This document shows positions 55,642 through 64,000 of a stretch of DNA of 64,000 bases, one piece after another (position 1 is the stretch's first letter; the number at the start of each line of letters is the position of its first letter). Made by a program: the position numbers and the translations under genes. The notes under the pieces were generated by a model. That model was not told the DNA's origin. It did not search any database and was given only the letters and a program-made list of their open reading frames with translations. The stretch lies in NCBI GenBank assembly GCA_017654935.2, contig CM065690.1, forward strand, positions 32,068,435 through 32,132,434, read 5' to 3'. Source of the DNA: Phymorhynchus buccinoides (lineage: Eukaryota; Mollusca; Gastropoda; Neogastropoda; Raphitomidae).

Positions 55642-55844
55642 TATATATTTATTTAAATGCTATCGATAATGATAGATAGCAAAGAGGTGGGGCCGGTATA
55701 CTTCTTCTTCGCCGATCGCTTAGTTTCCTGTCATATAATGTGTGCAAATGCGTCATGATGTCGTTTTGCGCCTAATAAAGAAACTAGTAAGGTGTCTGTC
55801 TGTTGAGTATTAAAAAAAAGTCTGTTCTTCTTTTTTGATCTTAA

Positions 55845-56085
55845 ATAGTTCCTCCACCTTCTGGAAATTCTGTGCTTGTAACTTCCTCTAATCTGTCTCA
55901 CTCTGACTATATTTCTGCCTTATTGGTCCATTTTCCTCTCTTTGTTCTAGACATTTTTACAAAGATCGATTTTCTAGAACCGATGACGGACAGGTTGGGC
56001 CTAATTATTTCTTAGTTAGGCGCGTGTTACAGCATCATGACGCATCTGCGCTCTATGACAGAAGACTGAGTGATAAAAAAAGACA
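55845..56085 (+). repeat. dispersed repeat family Y copy
   Basis: Forward copy with CTCCACCTTCTGGAAATTCT, CTAATCTGTCTCACTCTGAC, GGCCTAATTATTTCTTAG and GACGCATCTGCGCTC. Confidence 0.65.
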
Positions 56086-56398
56086 GCATTCCTCTAGTCC
56101 CAGTGTGTGGTTGTGTGTGAGAGAGTGAGAGAGAGAGAGAGAGTGTGTATGTGTTTGTGTGTGCATGTTAGAGGGGTTTGTTGCACTTGTCTTTGACCAC
56201 TTGCGCAGGTTTTTTTCTCCCAGAGAGTTTTTTCCCCCTTCATGTCTTAGACAAGTGTGTCTGACTAGGGGTTTTTTTCTCGGAGAACTTCCGTTTCCCC
56301 CCTCACCCCTCGGTGCCAGGGTGGGGCAACCCACTTTGGGGTTAGACATGGGTTTGATGCGCTAGGCGGCGAACCCCCCCTCTATTTCTATTTCCATA

Positions 56399-56766
56399 CC
56401 CCCCCCCCCCCCCCTTCTCTCTCTGTCCTTTTCATTTTTCAATTAAAATGTAATGTCAGCTTTTGCTACATGTGTTCACTTTAGCACGAGATTTGTTCTC
56501 TTCACCAAACCTCCCCCTCCCCACCCCTTAAACACAACTGACCCTTGTTTCCAACTTCTACCATCTGTGATTGCGTACTCACTGTCCCCAACCTCTCTCA
56601 CTTCAATCCCCCCCCCCCCCCCCCCCCCCCTTGATTCGTGTTCACAGCCTTGCTCTTTGGTTTCAACCCCAACCTCTCTCACTTCAAACCCCCCCCCCCC
56701 CCCCCCCCCCCCCCCACCCCCCCCCCCCCCCCCCCACCCCCCCCCCCCCCCCCCCCCCCCCCCCCT
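56399..56766. repeat. poly-C tracts with a tandem duplication
   Basis: C runs at 56399-56414, 56608-56630 and 56691-56765. The last two are separated by a block (TTGATTCGTGTTCACAGCC) that recurs after the final run, so a segment of about 80-135 bp containing the C tract was duplicated inside repeat family X. Confidence 0.88.
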
Positions 56767-57115
56767 TGATTCGTGTTCACAGCCTTGCTCTTTGGTTTCA
56801 ACTTTGTTGTATCATTTACACGTTGGACTGTAGAGGGGAAGTATTGTTTTTATTTTGATCTTGATGGTTTTTTGCTCCTTCTGTTGCCTACTTTTTGCTC
56901 CTTCTGTTGCCTACTTTTTGCTCCTTTTGCTATATTTGATGTTTGCTGTTTAATTGTTTGTCTGTGTTGATAAAGGCGCATTCGCCGAAATATCCAGTAG
57001 TTTTGTTTTTGTCTCGTGAATAAAATAACGTCACTTTGCACTTGTCGTGTAGTTGTTTGTTTGCTGTATGTTCCAGTGACGTTGCAGTCTGTTTCATTTT
57101 TTTGTGTTGTCTATG
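56440..57115 (+). repeat. dispersed repeat family X, plus copy
   Basis: Counterpart of 32290-32950. The landmark GATAAAGGCGCATTCGCCGA lies at 56970; GCTCCTTCTGTTGCCTAC is tandemly repeated nearby. Confidence 0.65.
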
Positions 57116-57123
57116 TTGTTTAA

Positions 57124-57568
57124 CCTTTACCGGATCATGCTTTTGACTACACGGACACGATGGCGGGGGTCTTCCACGACCCCCTACGCAGCAAAGAGCA
57201 AATTCTGAGGTGTTTATCCCTGTCCGGATGGCGTGGGTCTCCCACGACCCCTACTTGTCAAAGAGGCACCATGTGTTTATCCCCTGTCCGGATGACGGGG
57301 GTCTCCCACGACCCCTACTCAATGCACTGCAGTGCTCTTTAAAGTAGGGGTCGTGGGAGACCCCCGTCATCCGGACAGGTATATCAAAATTACGCGTCAT
57401 ATTACGTCATTTATATTGTATACACATTAATAAAATTTAACACACTTAAAGCCATTTACGTTTTTGAAAAAGTCATGAAATTTCATGAGGATTGCTTAAA
57501 TAGTTTTAGAGATATAACATGTTTTGTGTGTCAAGGGGTCGTAGGCGACCCCAGAAGTCCGGTAAAAG
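57124..57568. mobile_element. TTAA-flanked MITE, piggyBac-like, copy 2
   Basis: A 445 bp element flanked by TTAA (57120-57123, 57569-57572), very similar throughout to 197-641. The right tip has one change (CCGGTAAAAG). It is inserted immediately after dispersed repeat X. Confidence 0.75.
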
Positions 57569-57900
57569 TTAAGAAAATATATTTTGTTGAAATATTACAT
57601 GTTCTGTTTTGTCTCGTCAATAAAATAACGTCACTCTGCACTTAATTGTTGTGCGTTTGTTCACGGACTTCTATCCGTGGTTTGTTTGTGTGGTACTCTT
57701 CCCAGTATTGTTTGATAAATTGTTGTACTCTTGTTTGGGTACACGTGTTACTGTGTATAGGTTAAATAAAGTATATATTACACACACGAAATCTACTGAA
57801 AGGGTTAAAAATGAAAAAAAAATCCACTACCTGAACGACAATCCGGATTAGCTTACAAACTGAGAGACTACCCCCCAAAAAGTGTGCAAAACGATAACAA

Positions 57901-57965
57901 CAACGCACACTCACAGACACACACAGACACACACAGACACACACAGACACTCACAGACACATACA
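57901..57965. repeat. (ACACACAG)n short tandem repeat
   Basis: CAGACACACA units repeated about six times. Confidence 0.85.
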
Positions 57966-58009
57966 AACATGTGCGCGAGCGAAACTAAAACAATTTGTCA
58001 CATATCTGT

Positions 58010-58165
58010 ATATTAGGTATTATTAAGTACTTTATAGTACCTTATAAAGGCGTCTCTGTGAAATTCGGGTTGCTCCCACCTGGAGAGGGCGTCGCAGCTA
58101 GAGGCGCGAAGCCCACTTTTTTATGTTTTACATGCGATTTTTGTGTGACTCATGAGGAAGGAAGG

Positions 58166-58229
<64 letters not shown>

Positions 58230-58435
58230 ATTTTGACCAAATGACAACTTTAAAGTGTGCTAAGTGCATGAGCACACGGGACTTCGGTTTATCGTCTCAT
58301 CCGATACACTCCACGCTCACACCGTAAGGCCTAGTGCAAAGTGAGAGGAAAAATCTCCTGTACCAGGTTCGAACTCGGGTTTTACTTGACACGAGGCGAA
58401 CGCGTTACCTCTGTGCCAGTCTACACATTTGGTCA
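58010..58435 (-). mobile_element. tRNA-derived SINE with internal (TG)n
   Basis: Minus-orientation copy of the 12955-13340 SINE: tail TATTATTAAGTACTTTATAG, 3' domain TCTGTGAAATTCGGGTTGCT, body CTCATCCGATACACTCCACG, and B-box complement GGTTCGAACTCGGG near 58362. A TG tract (58168-58227) sits where the pyrimidine-rich stretch of the other copies lies. Confidence 0.85.
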
Positions 58436-58650
58436 GTAAGTTCAGCCAGAAGTAGGCTATGGTCAACCGGGCAGCAAAGTGCTTGCCTCACGCACAGAAG
58501 CAAGACAGCAGGTCAGGTGTGGACAAAAGCGGCAAAAAAAATAAAGCTTGTCTGAGCAAACCCCTGTGGAACACTAATAACTGTGGAATATAAAATAACT
58601 TCTGTTCTAGATGAATTACAGAACAGGGAAAACAAATTAAAGCACAAAAT

Positions 58651-58687
<37 letters not shown>
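58651..58687. repeat. poly-C tract
   Basis: Run of 37 C followed by a short CA repeat. Confidence 0.93.
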
Positions 58688-58905
58688 ACACACACACAGA
58701 GTCATAAAAATGAAAAACATTGAACATAATAAACTGAATAAGAAAACAAAAAGCAAGCATGTATATCATACTCTCTCTCTCTCTCTCTCTAATAGTATGC
58801 CTTGCCATGCCATGTTTGTGTTCTATGTTCGTATGTATCAAGGACAGATTGGAAGACTAGGCCTTGCCTAAAATCTGTATCCTTGAAAAATAAAGTTCAA
58901 GTTTT

Positions 58906-58907
<2 letters not shown>

Positions 58908-58937
<30 letters not shown>
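58908..58937. repeat. (TC)n tract
   Basis: Short TC tract preceded by AAATAAAGTTCAAGTTTTC, similar to the TC-tailed modules at 50010-50290. Confidence 0.88.
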
Positions 58938-58940
<3 letters not shown>

Positions 58941-58959
58941 CCCCTCCCCCAAATTAAAC

Positions 58960-59490
58960 GCACTTTAAGCATTACCCAAGTAAAGCATTACCTAGTTAAA
59001 GACATAGATGATATTCATACAAGCAAACTTTGAAAAAAATATTACGAATAAGTGCCTATTAATTAGGTCGACATTGACAGCTATTCACGGAAATGAAAGG
59101 TTTTGTCAATACTCTAGAAGGTGAACTTCCCTTGCTAGTCAGTCGTACATTATTTCATAATTCAAGACTTAATTATAGATTTCTAATTCATCCGAGAACA
59201 TTAAACAGAATATTGCTTATAACACCCTAAAGCCAAATATATTATTAGATGAAAACGAACGTCAAGAGGTTTTAGCGAAATAATGTAAGCCTACTCCGTT
59301 CCATTGAACTGGGAACACATTTGTTGAAGTAGGCCACGAACAATTTCGCTTGTTTTTTGGTATTTTGTGTGCTAAATACTGCCTTGGGTTTTTATGGCAA
59401 CAGAAGTTCAGTTTTGTTCATACCACCGACATTTTAGAACCTTTTTGGTTCATACACACACAAGCGCGCGCGCACATACACACGCACACA
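58960..59490. other. downstream flank of TLR E, no recognisable gene
   Basis: AT-rich sequence that should contain the 3' UTR of TLR E. No tandem array is present, unlike the same position in A, B and C. Confidence 0.4.
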
Positions 59491-59493
59491 CTA

Positions 59494-61737
59494 TCAAATA
59501 ACGTGTTCATTGTGGGACAGGATCTCGTGCAGACCCTGAAGAAGCCTTCTCCAGAAGGACGCCACGGCATCCTCATCCCCCTCCCTCCACTGGATGTACG
59601 TCATAGTCCTCAGCACCGCACGCATCGATGACGTCATCTGAAGCGAGGTGACGTCATCCACGCACACCACGAGCACGGCGTCATCGTAACCCAGCACGTG
59701 CGTCAGACAGTAGGCCAGCTCGAACTGGCACCACTGACTGTGCACGAAGCCCACGGAGAAGACCATGAGGATCTTCTTGCTGGAGTCCACGCAGCGCGCG
59801 ATGTTGTCCACGATGTGGCAGCCCGGGATGAAGTCTCTCTCGTGGATGCACAGCCTGAGCCCCAGCTCGTCCTCCAGCTTGGGCATCAGGTGTCCCCGCA
59901 CCCAGGGCAGGTCGTCCGAGGCGTAGGACACGAACACGTCATAGTCAAAAGGGTTTTCCTGGAGCCGCTGCCTCCTCAGGTTGCCACGACCACGGAAGAC
60001 ATCATACATCAGAAGTCGGATGTGCCAGCGGTAGCGGAACAGCAGCGAGACCAGCGTCAGGGTGAAGATGAACAGGCTGCAGAACTCAATCACCAGGAGA
60101 TGGGTTTCGTGACTCAGCAGGCAGGCCTGGTCCACGAGGGAGAAGTTACTTAAAGGCATATCATTCAGGTTGTCACACTGGTAACTGCGAACAGCTGTGG
60201 TGTCCTTGAAGAGGTTCCATTGCTCCGTTTGATACCAGGCAACAAACCAGCGCAGATCACAGGAGCAGCGGAAAGGGTTGAAACCTAGGGTTAAAGATGT
60301 CAAGTTTTCGCGAAGATCATGGCTAAATGTACGCTCCACAATTTCCTTTATTTTATTACGGCGCAGATGTAATGATTTTAGTCTGTGCAGCGAATCAAAG
60401 GCCTTGTCAGGCAGTTCTGTTATCACATTTCCATCAAGATTTAAAACACTCAGGTTATGGAAGTTGGAAAAAGTGCTAGTTGTAAGCGATTCAAAAATAC
60501 AACCTGACAAGGACAGATTGACCAAAGCATGCAAATGACCAAACAGTTCCAAGAATCTTTGATCATCCACAAAGCTGAAATTGTTTGAATTCAGATTTAA
60601 ATATCTCAAGCCACTGCAATTAATAAAAGCATATTTACTGACTTGACCGCCATTCCCAAAGATCATTACATTGTTACTGAGGTCGAGCTCTTCTAGGTTT
60701 TCATTGCTAAAGGCATATTCGTGAGCCTCGTGGTTCCATAAAATCTGACGCTTCTCCGCAACCTGCTCAGGGTCCGGTTGCTGGTTTTGCAGCTTTAGTA
60801 TTTTCAACAGAGGGTAGTTAGAAGGGCCAAATTCGAAAGACGGGAAAACAGTCAACATGTTGTCAGACAGATCGAGATGGGCCAATGACGGCAGGCAAAC
60901 CATACTCCCTACACTGGATAAACGGTTGTGTTGTAAGTAGAGCGCTGTTAATTTGGGGAAAATAGACTCATCGGATCCAGCTTTACATGTCTGGAAACGT
61001 ATTATGAAGTTATAAGACAAGTCTAACGTAGACAGTGTTTTCAGCTGACATTTTGCTTCGTAAATGCTTTGTAAGCCGCAGTACCTACAACTCAAATTTC
61101 GCAGAGAGGACAGGGCACAAAAACTGTCAAGTGCTTCCACTCCCCCCCATGGATTGTGATCACAGTCAATGCCCTTGATATTTGATGTCATGTTTTGAAA
61201 TATGCTATTTGATTCAACGTTTTGAAACAGATTGCTTGGTACAATTATTTGAAAGAAGTCTCTCTTAAACGGTAAAAAATTACAGTATTCCAGTTCGACA
61301 TATTCCAATGATGGTATGAAAAACACTTCTCGTATACAATCAGTTGTCAAGTGCTCACTGTGACTTAAAATCAAACGCTGCAGTTTGTCCATTCCTGCAA
61401 ACACATTGCGAGTCAGAAATAAGAGGTTCTTGTTTCCAATATTCAAACTGTGAATGTTTGTCAGGTTAGCCAAAAAATGGTCTGCCGGTATCTCCGGCAT
61501 GGCCTGAGAGAGGTCCACTTCTGTGATATGATCTGGAAATCTTGGAACATAGGGTAGAACACCACGTACTGCCTTGTAAAGAAGAAAAACCTCTGCTTTT
61601 GTTTCGGTACACAGAAAACGACCATCTCCACACTGATACGACGCCGAGTAACCAGATGCACCACCATAGTTGAAAGGAACAATAATCGTGAACAAAATAA
61701 ACGGACAGAACAGTCGTGGGGAACCTATCACAAACAT
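59494..61737 (-). CDS. Toll-like receptor E, complete single coding exon
   Basis: Intact TLR of 747 aa, from the ATG at 61737 (start of a hydrophobic signal segment, MFVIGSPRLFCPFILF) to the stop at 59494. An acceptor (TTTGGTTTGCTGCAG) lies about 27 bases upstream, so a 5' UTR exon is expected. LRRs fill residues of about 60-490 (for example LSTLDLSYNFI, LAHLDLSDNML, LSVLNLDGNVI). They are followed by the LRRCT (NPFRCSCDLRWFVAW plus two later cysteines), a membrane helix (about 546-567) and a canonical TIR domain: box 1 FDYDVFVSYA (597-606), box 2 LCIHERDFIPG (about 629-639) and box 3 FW (728-729). It is a distant paralogue of A-D with standard TIR boxes, an uninterrupted TIR exon and no exon-edge repeats. 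Confidence 0.95.
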   Translation of the reverse strand: MFVIGSPRLFCPFILFTIIVPFNYGGASGYSASYQCGDGRFLCTETKAEVFLLYKAVRGVLPYVPRFPDHITEVDLSQAMPEIPADHFLANLTNIHSLNIGNKNLLFLTRNVFAGMDKLQRLILSHSEHLTTDCIREVFFIPSLEYVELEYCNFLPFKRDFFQIIVPSNLFQNVESNSIFQNMTSNIKGIDCDHNPWGGVEALDSFCALSSLRNLSCRYCGLQSIYEAKCQLKTLSTLDLSYNFIIRFQTCKAGSDESIFPKLTALYLQHNRLSSVGSMVCLPSLAHLDLSDNMLTVFPSFEFGPSNYPLLKILKLQNQQPDPEQVAEKRQILWNHEAHEYAFSNENLEELDLSNNVMIFGNGGQVSKYAFINCSGLRYLNLNSNNFSFVDDQRFLELFGHLHALVNLSLSGCIFESLTTSTFSNFHNLSVLNLDGNVITELPDKAFDSLHRLKSLHLRRNKIKEIVERTFSHDLRENLTSLTLGFNPFRCSCDLRWFVAWYQTEQWNLFKDTTAVRSYQCDNLNDMPLSNFSLVDQACLLSHETHLLVIEFCSLFIFTLTLVSLLFRYRWHIRLLMYDVFRGRGNLRRQRLQENPFDYDVFVSYASDDLPWVRGHLMPKLEDELGLRLCIHERDFIPGCHIVDNIARCVDSSKKILMVFSVGFVHSQWCQFELAYCLTHVLGYDDAVLVVCVDDVTSLQMTSSMRAVLRTMTYIQWREGDEDAVASFWRRLLQGLHEILSHNEHVI

Positions 61738-62003
61738 TATTAACGTCGACACTTGCCCGAACCTGCAGCAAACCAAAATGCAGACGTGGCGTTGTAGATG
61801 TGATATTTTCAGTCTTCAATACATCTTATTCAGGTCATATTACATTTTTTTTTTTTTTTTTAAAGGTCGCCAGAATCAAACCCAGAAGAACTAAATGCCC
61901 TAAATGTTTACTACGTCCAAAATAGATGCGGGCAATTGGCGAGATTCGCTCCAAGGAAAGATGAAGAACAGCCACTTCGTCTACTCATGTAGCCTATATA
62001 ATC

Positions 62004-62033
62004 ACGGACTTGTATAAATTTATACAAGTCCGT
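62004..62033. promoter_or_regulatory. perfect 30 bp palindrome upstream of TLR E
   Basis: ACGGACTTGTATAAA is followed directly by its complement. It lies about 240 bp upstream of the TLR E acceptor, in a region that may hold the promoter. Its function is unknown. Confidence 0.6.
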
Positions 62034-62117
62034 CAGGATATCATCAAAAAGCAAGGCAGCAAACACATCAACAAACTTCCAGTAGCCCACAGACAGATTG
62101 AAAATCGGAACAGAAAG

Positions 62118-62124
<7 letters not shown>

Positions 62125-62180
<56 letters not shown>
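62125..62180. repeat. (GA)n microsatellite
   Basis: Pure GA tract of about 56 bp. Confidence 0.95.
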
Positions 62181-62182
<2 letters not shown>

Positions 62183-62572
62183 AACTTTAAGCCAAGATGT
62201 CCGTGTTATGGTTGTGAATATTAATATCACAGCGCTGTTACAGATTTTCATTGCATGCGATTTAAGTGATACATGTATTAAGCAATTTAAAACATGTTCT
62301 GTTAAAATTTGAAGAATAAGAAAATAGTCTCTTGAAAATGTGGATCCCCAAAATAACACATGTACAATAATCTGGTTTGTTAATGTTATTAATATTGGAA
62401 GTTTGGGTGAAATAATATTATATCCATACTATGTTGGATGTTCATTTGTTTGGCATTATCCGCTACAGTATGCCTGACTTGATATGGCATCATTCTATCA
62501 AAAGTCCAGTCCAGTGCCTCAGTATTCACCAACACACAGTGATACACGTGTCAACCGTTTATTCAGGAACCA

Positions 62573-62666
62573 AACACACACACACACATGCGTGCGCACA
62601 CACACATACACACATGCCCACAATACACACACACACACATACACATGCATGCAGGCAAGCGCACAT

Positions 62667-62699
<33 letters not shown>
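62573..62699. repeat. (CA)n microsatellite
   Basis: Interrupted CA tract. Confidence 0.93.
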
Positions 62700-62702
<3 letters not shown>

Positions 62703-63014
62703 GCACAGACAGACAGACGGTCACAGCTCTAGAGCTTTATTTGGTTGGAAGGTACTCTTGTTAATAAGAGAATTGGAAGTGTAAAAGAGAGAAGGAAAAA
62801 AAAGAAAAACGAAAAACCCACAGCCAGCATTTCACAATTGTAGTCATTGTGAGGTTGCTGGCAAGTAAGCTAATAAAGATGCGTTGTTACAACCAGGAAG
62901 ATATTGGCTGTATAGCATAATGTTATCATTGAGAACAATCTTAGAGCAGCTGCAGTTTACAAGCCACACAGGAAATTATCTCACAAGGATGAGGAAAGAG
63001 AAACCAGCAGCCGA

Positions 63015-63185
63015 GTTGTTGTCGTTCCCTGGCTTAAAGACTCCAGGGATCATCCCAATATAGCTTGAAGCAACTGAACACTATGGTACAACTGCACCAT
63101 CTAGGGATGAGAACATTACGTGTGTGACCGTTTTTGATTACCCCGCCACGTGGCAGCCACACTCCGACTTCGGGCGGAGTATAGC
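63015..63185 (+). repeat. dispersed repeat family Z, copy 2
   Basis: It shares GACTCCAGGGATCATCCCAA and TTTTTGATTACCCCGCCAC with 46600-46770, with about 60 bp of extra sequence in the middle. Confidence 0.6.
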
Positions 63186-63234
63186 AGCAGTTAGGTTGGC
63201 AGCATCTTTGTAAAATTATTGTATTTCTTTTTAT

Positions 63235-63990
63235 AAACACAGAGAATCGTCTCTGTAAAATTGGGGTTACTCTCACGTACCTGCAGAGGCGTCACCGCTA
63301 GTGCAGTGATGCCATTATTATTTTGTTTTGCGTTGTTGTTTCAGTGTGACTAAACGTGAAGAGAGTAGGAGGAAGTTTGACCAATTGCCAAGTCCCTTGT
63401 TGCACGCACGGCGCTACTCGCAGACCGTCAACATGAACATGATTCGCTGTGCGTAGGCTAAATAGGCCAGTGGGGTTTAAACTAAGGATTAATCCTCTTT
63501 TGGTTTTTGCATACGTCTTGGCAGTGTGACTGTTTTATGCTGTCAAAATGATATCTGGGCATCAATTTCTGGATTATGGTTTACAACATTAGTTGATTTA
63601 CTTCCCCTGAATTTGACTGCGACTTACTGACTATCGGCTGTTTTATGACAATTTTTTGCTATCCACCTCATGTTTTCGCCTTCCATTAGTTCCAATGGCA
63701 ATGTCAACGTATTGTTCTTTCCGCTTCATGAAAACAACCATAACCTAATCCTAACCCTTTCCTGAGCAAGGCAGAATGTTGCTTCAGAATGACCAGATTG
63801 CGTTCATGTTGACGGTCTGCGAGTAGCCAGGCGTGTTCTCGCCTGCCATTGGATTTGTTAACGTTTGCAAATGGCACATGAGCACATGGGACCTTGGTTT
63901 TCCTCGTCTACTCCAAAAGATAACTGTTCAGACCATATGGTCTTGTGCAGGGTGAGCAGAATGTTAAACCGCGGAGGCTGGGAAACGATT
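63235..63990 (-). mobile_element. tRNA-derived SINE interrupted by a MITE
   Basis: SINE pieces on both sides: the 3' domain (GTCTCTGTAAAATTGGGGTT, then GAGGCGTCACCGCTAG) and GTTTGACCAATTGCC on the left, and CACATGAGCACATGGGACC and CAGACCATATGGTCTTGTGC on the right, matching the order in 58010-58435. The insert is 63413-63827. Confidence 0.75.
63413..63827. mobile_element. MITE nested in a SINE
   Basis: A 415 bp segment with terminal inverted repeats of about 26 bp: GCTACTCGCAGACCGTCAAC at the left and its complement at the right. No coding capacity. Target duplication is unclear. Confidence 0.75.
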
Positions 63991-64000
63991 CAAAGTAGGG

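Noticed and set aside
59698..60153. 151-codon plus-strand open frame opposite the TIR of TLR E
   Set aside because: Antisense to a strongly supported coding exon, with no domain.

Overview
The window looks like nuclear DNA of a mollusc, most likely a marine gastropod. Coding regions are split by spliceosomal introns, and tRNA-derived SINEs, non-LTR retrotransposon pieces, foldback MITEs and long microsatellites fill most of the sequence. The gastropod assignment rests on the SINE family and on the lineage-expanded Toll-like receptors, and is an inference.

The only clear protein-coding genes form a cluster of five Toll-like receptor (TLR) loci, all on the minus strand, read from high to low coordinates. 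E (61737-59494) is an intact TLR whose whole receptor is encoded by one exon. D (5' exon near 54293, ectodomain exon 53785-51693) has an intact ectodomain but no LRRCT, membrane or TIR exons of its own. C (5' exon near 50912, remains 43530-36982) is a broken copy. B (24404-16634) and A (5' exon near 15210, coding 11546-3676) are intact four-coding-exon receptors of about 957 and 956 aa: an LRR ectodomain exon, an LRRCT plus half-membrane exon, a TIR-1 exon and a TIR-2 exon.

The most unusual feature is a set of tandem repeats built from the edges of the two TIR exons in A, B and C. The TIR-1 acceptor edge is triplicated (about 97 bp units). The TIR-1 donor edge is repeated about 11 to 18 times (65 bp units). 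The TIR-2 acceptor edge is repeated about 6 to 22 times (48 bp units). The last 36 coding bases, including TIR box 3 and the stop codon, are repeated roughly 27 to 95 times downstream. The arrays therefore copy splice donors, splice acceptors and stop codons. E has none of them.

B and D share a 2,468 bp block (21950-24417 and 51331-53798) with no length difference and few substitutions, whose upstream edge lies at the splice acceptor of the ectodomain exon. This suggests recent gene conversion or exon shuffling between TLR paralogues.

Other contents are two non-LTR reverse-transcriptase fragments, a hAT-like foldback element with empty sites in the paralogues, a pair of 445 bp TTAA-flanked MITEs, three foldback MITEs near the D promoter, a CAA-rich minisatellite (30437-31740), a 2.8 kb polypurine tract in C intron 1, and many homopolymer and dinucleotide tracts. 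No rRNA, functional tRNA or CRISPR array was seen. All coordinates were read by eye; array copy numbers are approximate.
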